Below, piece after piece: positions 9,153 to 17,427 of a stretch of DNA of 64,000 bases. Position 1 is the stretch's first letter. Each line of letters starts with the position of its first letter. Where the stretch lies: assembly GCF_013376105.1 (NCBI RefSeq), contig NZ_JAAMFM010000014.1, positions 1-64,000 of the forward strand, in the 5' to 3' direction. The translations under genes were made by a program, and so were the position numbers. The notes below the pieces were generated by a model. It had not been told where the DNA came from. It worked only from the letters and a program-made list of their open reading frames with translations, and ran no database searches. The stretch comes from Arthrobacter wenxiniae (GTDB lineage: Bacteria > Actinomycetota > Actinomycetes > Actinomycetales > Micrococcaceae).

Positions 9153-10708
9153 GCGACTCCACGTCCGCCACGCACCCCGGCGAGGGTGATCTTGGCCACC
9201 AGGACTACGTGCCCACGGGTGACGACCATGTTGCCGAGAGGCTGGCGGAAATCTCCGACGAGGACGCGGAGGCACGCGCCGCGGGACTGCTGGCCGGCCT
9301 GGCCAGCTACGAACTTGACGATGAGGACGCCGCCCTGCTGGCCGGCGGGTTCGACGACGGCACCTCCGAGGACGCCCTGCGCCAGAACCCCGTCCTGGCC
9401 ATCGTGGGGCGCCCGAACGTGGGCAAGTCGACCCTCGTCAACCGCATCCTGGGCCGCCGCGAAGCCGTCGTGGAGGACACTCCCGGCGTGACCCGCGACC
9501 GCGTCCAGTACACGGCCCACTGGAACGGGCGCGACTTCACGCTGGTGGACACCGGCGGCTGGGAGCGGGACGCCCGCGGCATCCACCTGCGCGTGGCCGA
9601 GCAGGCCGAAATTGCCGTGGAGATGGCCGACGCCGTGCTGCTGGTGGTGGACGCCATGGTGGGCATCACCGCCTCCGACGAGGCCATTGTGCGCATGCTC
9701 CGCCGCATCAAAAAGCCCGTCATCCTGGTCGGCAACAAGGTGGACGACCTGGTCCAAGAGGCCGAGGCCGCCACACTGTGGGGCCTGGGACTGGGCGAGC
9801 CGTACCCCGTTTCCGCCGTCCACGGCCGCGGCGTGGCCGACATGCTGGACAAGGTGATGGACGTGCTCCCGGAATTCTCCGCCGTCGCCGGCGTGGAGCG
9901 CACGGGCGGCCCGCGCCGGATCGCGCTGATCGGGCGCCCCAACGTGGGCAAGTCCTCGCTGCTGAACAAGCTGGCCGGCACCGACCGCGTGGTGGTGGAC
10001 AATGTTGCCGGGACCACGCGCGACCCCGTTGACGAGCTCATCGAGCTGGGCGGGCGGACCTGGCGGTTTGTTGACACGGCCGGCATCCGCCGCCGCCAGC
10101 ACATGGCCCAGGGTGCCGACTTCTACGCCTCCCTGCGCACCCAGACGGCGTTGGAGAAGGCCGAAGTGGCCGTGGTGCTCCTGGCGGTGGACGAGATCCT
10201 CAGCGAGCAGGACGTGCGCATCCTGCAGCTCGCGATTGAATCCGGCCGCGCCCTGGTGCTGGCCTTCAACAAGTGGGACCTGCTGGACGACGAGCGCCGC
10301 AAGTACCTGGAACGCGAAATCGAGCAGGACCTGGCCCACGTGTACTGGGCGCCGCGGGTGAACATTTCCGCCAAGACCGGTTGGCACAAGGACAGGCTGG
10401 TGCCGGCCCTGGACCTGGCCCTGGAAAACTGGGACCGCCGCATCCCCACCGGACGCCTGAACGCGTTCCTGGGCGAGCTGGTCTCCGAGCACCCCCACCC
10501 CGTCCGCGGCGGGAAGCAGCCACGGATCCTTTTCGGCACGCAGGCCTCCAGCCGCCCGCCGAAATTCGTGCTGTTCACCACCGGCTTCCTGGACCCGGGG
10601 TACCGCCGCTTCATCACCCGGCGCCTGCGCGAGACGTTCGGCTTCGAGGGCACGCCCATCGAGGTCAGCATGCGCGTGCGTGAAAAGCGCAGCCGCAAGA
10701 AAAAATAG
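9149..10708 (+). CDS. der: Ribosome biogenesis GTPase Der (EngA)
   Basis: A 519-residue double GTPase needed for 50S assembly. The first G domain has [11 protein letters not shown] near residue 90, DTPGVTRD and NKVD. The second has [11 protein letters not shown] near residue 265, DTAGI and NKWD. A C-terminal KH-like domain ends in a basic RSRKKK tail. An acidic N-terminal extension of about 80 residues precedes the first G1 motif and is longer than in E. coli; such extensions are usual in actinobacteria. It is the last gene of the operon; repeats begin about 20 nt after its stop. Confidence 0.96.
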   Translation: MSDSTSATHPGEGDLGHQDYVPTGDDHVAERLAEISDEDAEARAAGLLAGLASYELDDEDAALLAGGFDDGTSEDALRQNPVLAIVGRPNVGKSTLVNRILGRREAVVEDTPGVTRDRVQYTAHWNGRDFTLVDTGGWERDARGIHLRVAEQAEIAVEMADAVLLVVDAMVGITASDEAIVRMLRRIKKPVILVGNKVDDLVQEAEAATLWGLGLGEPYPVSAVHGRGVADMLDKVMDVLPEFSAVAGVERTGGPRRIALIGRPNVGKSSLLNKLAGTDRVVVDNVAGTTRDPVDELIELGGRTWRFVDTAGIRRRQHMAQGADFYASLRTQTALEKAEVAVVLLAVDEILSEQDVRILQLAIESGRALVLAFNKWDLLDDERRKYLEREIEQDLAHVYWAPRVNISAKTGWHKDRLVPALDLALENWDRRIPTGRLNAFLGELVSEHPHPVRGGKQPRILFGTQASSRPPKFVLFTTGFLDPGYRRFITRRLRETFGFEGTPIEVSMRVREKRSRKKK

Positions 10709-10730
10709 GACTGTCGTGGGGCCCGTCCCC

Positions 10731-10880
10731 GGTGGTTGAGCTTGTCGCCGGTGGTTGAGCCTGTCGCCGGTGGTTGAGCTTGTCGCCGGTGGTTGAGCTT
10801 GTCGAAACCCGGTGGTGGGGCCTGTCGAAACCCGGTGGTTGGGCCTGTCCCCGGTGGTTGATCTTGTCGAAACCCGGTGG
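10731..10880 (+). repeat. Short tandem repeats, GGTGGTTGAGC(C/T)TGTCG family
   Basis: Seven head-to-tail copies begin at 10731, 10750, 10769, 10788, 10811, 10834 and 10853. Copies are 19 bp (ending GTCGCC or GTCCCC) or 23 bp (ending GTCGAAACCC), and a partial eighth follows. This resembles the intergenic motif scattered through Micrococcales genomes. There is no spacer structure, so it is not a CRISPR. It fills most of the gap between der and the tRNA. Confidence 0.9.
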
Positions 10881-10990
10881 CCGCGGTTGAGATCCCCGTC
10901 ACGGCGGGAATGGTCACCCCGGCCGTTTTTATGGGGTAAGCTTTTTCAGGTGGTTCGGCCGCGGGAGATGGCTCCTGGAGGCGGAACTTT

Positions 10991-11067
<77 letters not shown>

Positions 11068-11069
11068 AC

Positions 11070-11109
11070 AAAGGCCGGAATTCCGCAGAAATGCGGGGTT
11101 CCGGCCTTT
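11070..11109 (+). terminator. Hairpin after tRNA-Pro / integrase 3' end
   Basis: The arms AAAGGCCGGAA and TTCCGGCCTTT are perfectly complementary (11 bp). A secondary GC hairpin lies in the loop. It sits 3 nt after the tRNA CCA and just beyond the integrase stop, so it can end transcripts from both sides. It belongs to the element, not the original host locus. Confidence 0.75.
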
Positions 11110-11122
11110 AGTCGTTTCTGGG

Positions 11123-12420
11123 CTAATTCGCTATTGGGGACATTCTGGGGACATGCAAAACGGTTGCTTTGTTCCTGAGCGCTTCCGCCCTGGCGGCTTC
11201 CAGCGCGTTGGACACCTCGTCCAGCCTGTCCGGCCATAGGTGCCCGTAGGTGTTGAGCGTTTCCGTGGCGTCCTTGTGGCCGAGCATCTGCTGCACGACC
11301 TTGACGTCCGCGCCGGCGGCTATGGCGGCGCTTGCTGCCTTGTGGCGTAGCTTGTGCGGTGTGATGCCCAGTGCGTCGAGGTCCGCGTCTTTGGCTGCAA
11401 TGTTGAACTCGCGGGTACGCCAGTTGCCGTCGTCCATGGGCCCGCCCCGAGCTGCTTGGAACACGTAGGCGGCCGGCGGCTGGCCGGCGGTGACCTTTAC
11501 CAGCTCGTCCACCAAGAACCGCGGCAGCGGCATGCTGCGCCGCTCGTGAGTTTTCGGGGTACCAAGTACCCGCTTGCCGGCCTTGTCGACGGTTCATGTT
11601 TGCAGGATCTGGGCGCGGGCCTGAACAAGTTCAGGTCCCCGACTGTGAGGGCTAGGGCTTCATCGATGCGCAGCCCTGTGTACGCCAAGAACTGGAACAG
11701 GGCCCGGTCCATTTCGGCGTCGGTGACGCCGTGCGCGGCCGTGGCCAGGTCGTCTACCTGCTCGTGGCTGAGGTACACGTGGTCGGCGGGTATGACGCGC
11801 GGCAGCTTGACGCCGGCGGCCGGGTTGCGGCCTATGCGGTCCGTCTCCACTGCCCAGCCCATGACGGCTGAGAACACGGTGTGCAGGTGGTCCACTGACG
11901 CCGGCGTGAGCGGCCTGCGCATGGTGCCGGCCCGGTGATACTGCGCCGGCTCTGTTCCGCGGATCTTGTATCGGGCAGGGGCGGTGCTGGCGGATAGGTG
12001 CGCTATCCAGCCGGCGACCTGGGCTTTGGTAATCGTCCCAATCTTGACGCTCTCCCATTTCGGCAGGACGTAGGAGCGCAGCTCCCGCTCGTATCGGCGG
12101 TAGGTTGCCGGCTTTATGTTCAGCCGGGTTGCCAGCCATTCGGCCGCGACGACGGCGACGAGTGTTTCGGCGTTCTCCGGCGGCCGATACGTGCGGGCAC
12201 GCAGGTCGTTTTCAATCTTGGTTACGAACTGTTCCGCGTCTCCCTTGCGGCCGAACTGCTGGGACCGCCGGCGTTTGGTCCGGCCCTGTGCGTCCGGGAC
12301 TATCGCTTCCCACCAATAGGCGCGCCAGCGCTTGCCCACGCCGTGCTTGGCTGTCTGCTGCTTGTCCGCGGTCAGCCACTCGTACTCAATCCACGCGCGC
12401 GCCACGGCTCCCGCTCTCAC
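11123..12420 (-). pseudogene. int: Tyrosine site-specific integrase, inactivated
   Basis: The N-terminal part (12420 down to about 11625) carries the arm- and core-binding regions and the first catalytic Arg in AYTGLRIDEAL. The C-terminal part, in another frame, carries HKLRH, LGHKDATET and the nucleophile Tyr in LNTYGHLW. The two are joined only if a frameshift near 11615-11630 is corrected. The corrected frame then meets a TGA at 11594-11596 where a Trp codon would be expected (TWTVDKAGKR). All catalytic residues are otherwise present, so the lesions look recent. The C-terminal codons overlap the GGGGACAT repeats. Confidence 0.9.
11134..11156 (+). repeat. Putative left arm-type integrase site (two GGGGACAT)
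   Basis: Two GGGGACAT motifs start at 11136 and 11147, 11 bp apart. They lie within a 23-bp segment that recurs with two differences at 14980-15002, in the same orientation, near the other end of the element. They lie inside the integrase 3' coding end. Confidence 0.65.
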
Positions 12421-12611
12421 TGGTGGCGGTCGTCGGCGTACTCATGGCTGTGGCTCGCATTGCGTCTGTGCTGACTAACCATCCGTCCGGCGTGTCGCCA
12501 ATGATGCGCGCCGCCTGTGCCGCGGCGTCCCCGACCGGCTTGCCGACCACGGGTTCCCTGTTGTCGTTGGTGACGGCTTCCAGTGCGTGCTACTGCGTTT
12601 GTGTTGTCCAT
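12386..12611 (-). pseudogene. Small element gene upstream of int, frameshifted
   Basis: An ATG at 12611 opens a frame (MDNTNAVA). A second frame from about 12585 reads LEAVTNDNREPVVGKPVGD and ends at 12386, overlapping the integrase start. One extra base near 12586 would explain the break; removing it gives a continuous protein of about 75 residues. The overlap at both ends suggests an operon leading into int. The product is unrecognised; an excisionase would fit the position, but no helix-turn-helix is evident. Confidence 0.5.
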
Positions 12612-12806
12612 TCTACCGCCTGCAGCTGGGACTCAACGGCCCCGAGAGTCCGCGCGTAAGCTGCCGGGTCTTTCGACGCGTATGCCCGGTTATCCCCTAT
12701 GCGCTGCGGGAGTTCTTCCCGGGCGGCTTCCATCCGTCCCCAGTTGTCACGCAAGTTCGCAATCGTGCGCCGCGCGGAAGCGTAAGCGTGATCGGCAGCC
12801 GTCTGC
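12590..12806 (-). pseudogene. Element protein remnant, 5' truncated
   Basis: The minus-strand frame ending at 12590 reads as a coding-like, helical, charged protein (ARRTIANLRDNWGRM, then ARTLGAVESQLQ). Its stop overlaps the ATG of the next small gene, as in a compact phage operon. Upstream of about 12800 the same frame becomes the antisense of the capsid fragment, so the true 5' end is missing. Function is not recognised. Confidence 0.45.
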
Positions 12807-13108
12807 ACCTGCTGCGCGAAAACGCGACGGCCGGCCAGTACCTGATGGGCTCGCCCGGCGGCGACACGTCCCAGATGCTCTGGACCATACCCCGAGTCAT
12901 CACCAACGCGGTGAGCGCCGGAACAGGCATCCTTGCCAACTGGGACATGGCCGAGGTCGTGGTCCACGACGACGGCGTCGACCTCCGTGTTGACGCCGGC
13001 GGCGAACTCTTCGACAAGAACCAGCTCAAGATGCGCGTCGAGGGCCGCTTCGGGCTCGCCGTCCAGCAGCCGACCGCGTTCGTCAAGGTCGCACTGGCCG
13101 GGGCATAA
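12797..13108 (+). pseudogene. HK97-type major capsid protein, C-terminal fragment
   Basis: About 103 residues ending at 13108 look like the C-terminus of HK97 gp5-family capsids: GQYLMGSPGG, LWTIPRVITNAVSAGT, an acidic DLRVDAGGELFDKNQ stretch, then RFGLAVQQPTAFVKVAL. In the family this is the A-domain and P-domain end of a protein of roughly 300-400 residues, so two thirds is missing. The 5' edge abuts an oppositely oriented gene, marking a deletion junction. It is the best evidence that the island began as a tailed phage. Confidence 0.75.
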
Positions 13109-13224
13109 GCCCCATGCGTCAGCCTCACCCGCACCGTCACCAATTCCAGCGGGACGGGATGGATGGACGGCGGAGCCACTCATAGGCGCAAACGCTGACG
13201 AGCGCACACAGAAGCCCCCCGGGC

Positions 13225-13259
13225 ACCAAGGGTTCTCCCACCGTAGGAGGGCCCTTGGT
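13225..13259 (+). terminator. Hairpin downstream of capsid fragment
   Basis: The arm ACCAAGGG with CTCC pairs with GGAG and CCCTTGGT around a short loop. No long T-run follows. It is about 120 nt past the capsid stop, with no gene in between. Confidence 0.5.
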
Positions 13260-13302
13260 CGTCTCTGGGAATCAACTACGTCCCAAGCAGAAACACAGAC
13301 TA

Positions 13303-13338
13303 GAAAAGCCCGTCCATCTTTCGATGGACGGGCTTCTC
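13303..13338. terminator. Bidirectional rho-independent terminator
   Basis: A 16-bp near-perfect stem (GAAAAGCCCGTCCATC with GATGGACGGGCTTCTC) closes on a TTTC loop. On the minus strand the stem is followed by a T-rich tract. It lies 11 nt past the stop of the minus-strand small gene and can also end plus-strand transcripts from the capsid side. Confidence 0.8.
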
Positions 13339-13348
13339 GTTCAGCTGC

Positions 13349-13483
13349 CTAGCGCAGGCGTATCCAGCGATTGCCTTGGCTGTCGTAAGCAACACGGTAA
13401 GGCTTTGTCCTTGGCAGATCAGCTATTACGAGAACAACTTCGCCGTCGTACGGACTGGCAGGGAGACAGCGTGGGTTGATCAC
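13349..13483 (-). CDS. Small hypothetical protein, 44 aa
   Basis: A GTG at 13483 overlaps the stop of the upstream 45-residue gene by 4 nt and opens a 44-residue frame ending at 13349. The protein has a hydrophobic core strand (GEVVLVIADLP) followed by KPYRVAYDSQGNRWIRLR. It is too short for most gene finders. The overlap and the strong terminator just beyond its stop support expression as a unit with its neighbour. Function is unknown. Confidence 0.55.
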   Translation of the reverse strand: MINPRCLPASPYDGEVVLVIADLPRTKPYRVAYDSQGNRWIRLR

Positions 13484-13617
13484 TTCGACCCCTTGCCCTT
13501 CTGTGCCAAGACGCTTCCGGCAAGGCTCTTGGCCGCGCTGCTGCTACGCTTATTGGCCAAGACCCGGCTTGCCAGTGATGCAGTCTTCGATGATGACTGC
13601 TTGGAGTTCTTGCTCAT
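13480..13617 (-). CDS. Small basic Ser/Ala/Lys-rich protein, 45 aa
   Basis: The ATG at 13617 gives a 45-residue, strongly basic protein with two similar halves: SKTASLASRVLANKR and AKSLAGSVLAQK. Tiny proteins of this two-repeat pattern occur in many bacteria without an assigned role, as far as I recall. It overlaps the next gene by GTGA. The frame extends upstream of this ATG without a better start. It is intact inside a decayed prophage, so selection may be maintaining it. Confidence 0.6.
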   Translation of the reverse strand: MSKNSKQSSSKTASLASRVLANKRSSSAAKSLAGSVLAQKGKGSK

Positions 13618-14405
13618 AATGCCTACATCCAATCTGTTGGTAACGATCAGACGCGAGACAGCTACAAGTAGCCACACCATGCGTGCGGAGGTCTATGTAG
13701 GAAAATTGACACCGACACACACACGTGGATAGTCTTTGAACACAAATTGATCGTGGAAGATAAAATTTGTAATCCAATTAAGAGACGGCCAACCCATCTG
13801 GGGCTGGCTGTCTCTTTGACGTCGTCACATCTAACTCCCAGTATACAGTGAGCGCGACGCCTGTGCACTGGGAGAAGGGTGTCGAATTACAAGTATGTCA
13901 TTTACCACCGTGTCGTCCACAGGCAATCGAACCTTCGTGTGTTAGAAACCGGTAGTTCTGCCCCCGCTATCCACAGCCTGTGGATTACTTGCACACAAAA
14001 AAACGGCGGCGTGTCGGCTCCGCTCGGCGTGTCGACCTAGCGGGTGCGGTGTTCAATGAGCGCCACATCCCTGTTTGCACGCAGATTATCAAAATCATTG
14101 GATTCGCCCAGCTGGAACGCAACGAGTCCCGCGTCAATTCGACGAACTGCGGACCGGCACGGACCGGGCGGGGGTGAATCTCGGCCACCGTCCGATTCGT
14201 GCCGGTAGGGGCGTCGCAATCACTGCCACCGGGGCCGGAATACCCGAGTGGCCGGAAGTGGCCTTCCCCCCTGCGCCTTGAGGGGGTCGCGTGTACGCAC
14301 GTGCGCGACGGACAACTAGCAATAAAACGTAGACACTGGCCTGGATACGGCCGACGACTATCTCCTCTCAAGATGCCAGAGGGCCGCTGACGCGGTACAA
14401 GTGAG
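13618..14405. other. Stretch with no supportable gene (prophage interior)
   Basis: No open frame here has convincing coding character. Visible items are a hairpin at 13780-13815 (AGAGAC-G-GCCA with TGGC-T-GTCTCT), which may be a terminator, and an inverted repeat GTCGCG/CGCGAC at 14286-14309. The local composition is lower in GC than the host genes, consistent with foreign or eroding DNA. Confidence 0.6.
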
Positions 14406-14894
14406 TTAGCGTGGGGAGGTGTCGCCCGGTGACAGCTTCTCTTGGGACATTTCCCCCGTTGTCAGCTGTACGGATACGGCGTGCCGGCTGCGTTGTTTCA
14501 CTGGGGCCGTCAGGTACGTCATGCGGACCGACGCGTGGTCCTGCATTGTTTGCAGCGTCGCCGTTGGGTCATTCTCCGGTGGCGGGTCAATGTTGACCCT
14601 GATCTGTACAGCTTGGCCCGGCTCAATCCGAGAGAATGTTTGTATGCCGTCCCCCATGGCAATAATGGCGCAGCCGGTGCCCTTGGCCTGGGCGTGGATA
14701 GCAGCAGCGTCCCCTACATTAGTTAGCGTGACCGTGAAGGCGCCTGGCGCGCCTATAGTGTTGCGCTCCGGCAGCCACTCCACTTGGGGCCTGTCCTGGT
14801 GGTATCGCCAAATGACCCAGCCGCCTGTGCCTGCTGCTGCTGCAGCGAGTCCTGTTGTGATGATCCACCCTGTGAAGTTCTGCCACCATTGCAT
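14406..14894 (-). CDS. Orphan protein with N-terminal membrane anchor
   Basis: A 162-residue protein. Residues 8-30 form one transmembrane segment (IITTGLAAAAAGTGGWVIW). The rest is a beta-rich soluble domain (TVTLTNVGDAAAIHAQAKGTG, EPGQAVQIRVNI) with the look of an immunoglobulin-like or CARDB-like fold facing outward or inward. No Shine-Dalgarno is visible upstream of the ATG. It is the largest intact gene of the island and reads toward the interior from near attR, a typical cargo position. Not recognised as a named family. Confidence 0.65.
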   Translation of the reverse strand: MQWWQNFTGWIITTGLAAAAAGTGGWVIWRYHQDRPQVEWLPERNTIGAPGAFTVTLTNVGDAAAIHAQAKGTGCAIIAMGDGIQTFSRIEPGQAVQIRVNIDPPPENDPTATLQTMQDHASVRMTYLTAPVKQRSRHAVSVQLTTGEMSQEKLSPGDTSPR

Positions 14895-14979
14895 GCTGTG
14901 ACTGTAAGCCGGTCAACGGCAAGCGCACCAGTGGTGGCAGGGCCGGTCGGACAGGGTTTGAGGGCTGGCGGATGTTCCT

Positions 14980-15002
14980 TTAGGGACATTTTGGGGACAT
15001 GC
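14980..15002 (+). repeat. Putative right arm-type integrase site
   Basis: A near copy of 11134-11156 in the same orientation. AGGGACAT at 14982 and GGGGACAT at 14993 keep the same 11-bp spacing, and both segments end in GC. It lies about 130 bp inside attR. Confidence 0.65.
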
Positions 15003-15129
15003 CGACAGAATGGGCCGATATTTGGGCGCACCCTGAGGCTCAGGAAATGTTCTATTTAGCCGCGTGGTTCCGGCGTTTTTTGGCTCTATCGTATCTACGG
15101 CCATGTGCCGATATTTGGGCTTTTTGCGC

Positions 15130-15165
15130 CAAGGGGTCGCAGGTTCAAATCCTGTCAGCCCGACC
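15130..15165 (+). repeat. Attachment site attR (tRNA-Pro 3' fragment)
   Basis: An exact 36-bp copy of 11031-11066. No 5' half of a tRNA lies upstream, so this is not a functional tRNA gene. It is followed by CGAAAA, presumably the original host sequence after the tRNA. Confidence 0.93.
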
Positions 15166-15170
15166 GAAAA

Positions 15171-15204
15171 CGTGAGGCAGTGTCCAGCTGGACACTGCCT
15201 CACG
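15171..15204. terminator. Perfect 34-bp palindrome, terminator
   Basis: CGTGAGGCAGTGTCCAG pairs fully with the next 17 bases. It sits 5 nt past attR, so it was probably the terminator of tRNA-Pro before integration. It now lies 22 nt beyond the acyl-CoA dehydrogenase stop and can end that minus-strand transcript. Confidence 0.8.
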
Positions 15205-15225
15205 GTGTTTAAGGACCCGGTGGGC

Positions 15226-17022
15226 TCAGCTTCGGACCCGCCCGGCCTCCCCGGCCAGCTGGCCGGCGTCCAGGGCGAACAGGTCGCGGGAGCCGGCCGT
15301 GGCGGCACCCAACAGGCTGGCGCACTGCGGGAGCAGCTGCTCCGCGTGGAAACGTGCCAGCACCAGCTGGCTCTCGGCCAGCACCGGGTCGCCGGTGGCG
15401 GCCGCCGCCAGCGCCGCGCGCGCGAGCATCCACGCCCCGGCACAGAGCCCCCACATGCGCAGGTAGGGCGTCGAGCCGGAAAGGGCGGCGTCGGGATCGT
15501 CCCGCCCCGCGGCCAGCATCCAGCAGGTGGCCTCCTCAAGGGCGTCGAACTGCCGCCTGAGTTCCTTGCGGATGGTCTCGAAGTCCATGCCCGCGTTGCC
15601 CAGCTCGTCCTCGATTTCGCGCATGGCGGCCAGGAACTCCAGCATCGAGTCGCCGTCGCGCACGCCGAGCTTCCTGCCAACCAGGTCGGCGGCCTGGATG
15701 CCGTTGGTGCCCTCGTAGATGGCGGCGATGCGGATGTCGCGCAGGTGCTGGGCCGCCCCGGTTTCCTCGATGAAGCCCATGCCGCCGTGGATCTGCAGGG
15801 CCAGCGACGTCAGCTCGTTGCCGAGGTCGGTGCCGAAGGACTTGCAGATGGGCGTCAGGATTCCCACGATCTCGTCGGCGCGGGCCCGCGCCGCCGGATC
15901 AGGGTCGTTCGTGCTGCGGTCAACATAGGTGGCGTCGAGCAGCATGAGGTAGCGGAGGGCCGCAATGTGGGCCCGCTGGGTCATCAGCATCCGGCGCACA
16001 TCCGGGAAGTCGATGATCGCTGAGCTGCCCCCCGCGGCACCGGTGGCGAGCCCCTGCCGGCGCTCCTGCGCGTACGCCAGCGACTGCTGGTAGGCGCGTT
16101 CGGCGACGGCCAGGCCCTGGACGCCGACGCCGAGCCGGGCGCTGTTCATCATGATGAACATGATGCGCATGCCGCGGCTCTCCTCGCCAATGAGGTATCC
16201 GGTGGCCCCTTCGTAGGACAGCACGCAGGTGGGGGAGGCATGGATGCCCAATTTGTGTTCCAGCGAGACCGTCTCGACCGTGTTACGCGCGCCCAGGGAG
16301 CCGTCGTCGTTGACAAGGTACTTGGGAACAATGAAGCAGGAGATGCCGCGGGTGCCATCGGCGGCGCCAGGCGTGCGGGCCAGCACCAGGTGGACAATTT
16401 GCTCCGCCATGTCGTGGTCGCCGTAGGTGATGAAGATTTTTTGGCCCGTGATGGAGTAGCTGCCGTCGTCCCGCCGCACGGCCCGGGTGGTCAGGGCCCC
16501 GACGTCCGATCCGGCCTGGGGCTCGGTGAGGTTCATGGTGCCGGTCCATTCTCCGGTCACCATCCTGGGCAGGTAGCGTTCCTTCAGCGTGTCCTCGCCG
16601 TAGTGCAGGATCGCTTCGATGGCTCCCTGGGTGAGGAGCGGGCACAGCGAGAATGCCATGTTGGCGCTGGTCATGAGTTCCTGGATCACCACGCCCACCG
16701 TCCGGGGGAATCCACCCCCGCCGTATTCCTCCGGCAGCGGTACGGAGCCCCACCCGGCCTCGACGTATTGGTGATATGCCTCCTTGAACCCGTCGGGCGT
16801 CACCACCGTGCCGTCAGGCTGGAGGCGGGATCCTTGGACATCGCCCTGGCGGTTGATGGGTGCCACGGCGGCGGCCATGAAGTCGCCGCACTGCTCAAGA
16901 AGCTCGACGACGGTGTCGAGGTCCGCGTGTTCGAAACCGGGCAGCTTGGCGATTTCCGGGTAGCCGACAACATGCTCAAGGGCGAAGGCAAGGTCGGCGA
17001 GGGGAGGCTGGTAGTGGTCCAT
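15226..17022 (-). CDS. Acyl-CoA dehydrogenase
   Basis: A 598-residue flavoenzyme of fatty-acid beta-oxidation. It has the N- and middle-domain signatures (MNLTEPQAGSDVGA, then GQKIFITYGDHD) and the C-terminal helical domain with QIHGGMGF and YEGTNGIQA, whose Glu is the likely catalytic base. An additional C-terminal AcdB-type domain follows, explaining the length of about 600 against 380 for short forms. The ATG at 17022 gives the standard MDHYQPPLADL opening. It appears to be monocistronic, with ArsR upstream. Confidence 0.94.
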   Translation of the reverse strand: MDHYQPPLADLAFALEHVVGYPEIAKLPGFEHADLDTVVELLEQCGDFMAAAVAPINRQGDVQGSRLQPDGTVVTPDGFKEAYHQYVEAGWGSVPLPEEYGGGGFPRTVGVVIQELMTSANMAFSLCPLLTQGAIEAILHYGEDTLKERYLPRMVTGEWTGTMNLTEPQAGSDVGALTTRAVRRDDGSYSITGQKIFITYGDHDMAEQIVHLVLARTPGAADGTRGISCFIVPKYLVNDDGSLGARNTVETVSLEHKLGIHASPTCVLSYEGATGYLIGEESRGMRIMFIMMNSARLGVGVQGLAVAERAYQQSLAYAQERRQGLATGAAGGSSAIIDFPDVRRMLMTQRAHIAALRYLMLLDATYVDRSTNDPDPAARARADEIVGILTPICKSFGTDLGNELTSLALQIHGGMGFIEETGAAQHLRDIRIAAIYEGTNGIQAADLVGRKLGVRDGDSMLEFLAAMREIEDELGNAGMDFETIRKELRRQFDALEEATCWMLAAGRDDPDAALSGSTPYLRMWGLCAGAWMLARAALAAAATGDPVLAESQLVLARFHAEQLLPQCASLLGAATAGSRDLFALDAGQLAGEAGRVRS

Positions 17023-17067
17023 GATCGCCAGCGTACCCCGGTGCGCCGGGCTTGCGGCGGTATTTTG

Positions 17068-17427
17068 TTACTTGTCAGTAGGATTTTTTTCAAGTGCCGG
17101 AGCCTGCCCCGTCCCCTCGGCGGATTCCTTGATGGCGGACAGGCGCTTGTCCCAGCCGTCGGCCAGCTCCCGGAGCCAGTCCGCGGAGCGGTCGAGCTCC
17201 GCGCGCCGGACCGAGTACAGCACCTGGCGCCCCGAACGCCGCCGCTCCAGCAACCCGGCACCGGTCAGGACGCGCAGGTGGCGGTCCACGGCCTGCCGGG
17301 ACACCGGAAGCGACGGGGCCAGCGACGACGCGGATGCGGCACCGCCCCGGGCCAACATCATGATCAGCTGCTGCCGGTGGGGGTCGCCCAGGGCGGCGAA
17401 CACCGGCGCCGTCGAGGCGGTGGTCAT
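17068..17427 (-). CDS. ArsR-family transcriptional regulator
   Basis: A 119-residue winged-helix protein: FAALGDPHRQQLIMML, recognition helix VSRQAVDRHLRVL, and wing LERRRSGRQVLYSV. No Cys-based metal site is visible, so it is the metal-independent type often paired with SRPBCC proteins. The ATG at 17427 overlaps the stop of the SRPBCC gene (ATGA). It is expected to repress its own operon through the twin palindromes at 17879-17929. Confidence 0.9.
   Translation of the reverse strand: MTTASTAPVFAALGDPHRQQLIMMLARGGAASASSLAPSLPVSRQAVDRHLRVLTGAGLLERRRSGRQVLYSVRRAELDRSADWLRELADGWDKRLSAIKESAEGTGQAPALEKNPTDK

Noticed and set aside
10731-10880. CRISPR array
   Set aside because: Units are head-to-tail without unique spacers and there are no cas genes.
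12590-13207. Single 205-residue minus-strand gene
   Set aside because: Its N-terminal two thirds are antisense to the capsid fragment; only the part below about 12806 is coding-like.
15130-15165. Second tRNA-Pro gene
   Set aside because: Only the 3' half is present; no acceptor 5' strand, D-arm or anticodon loop lies upstream.
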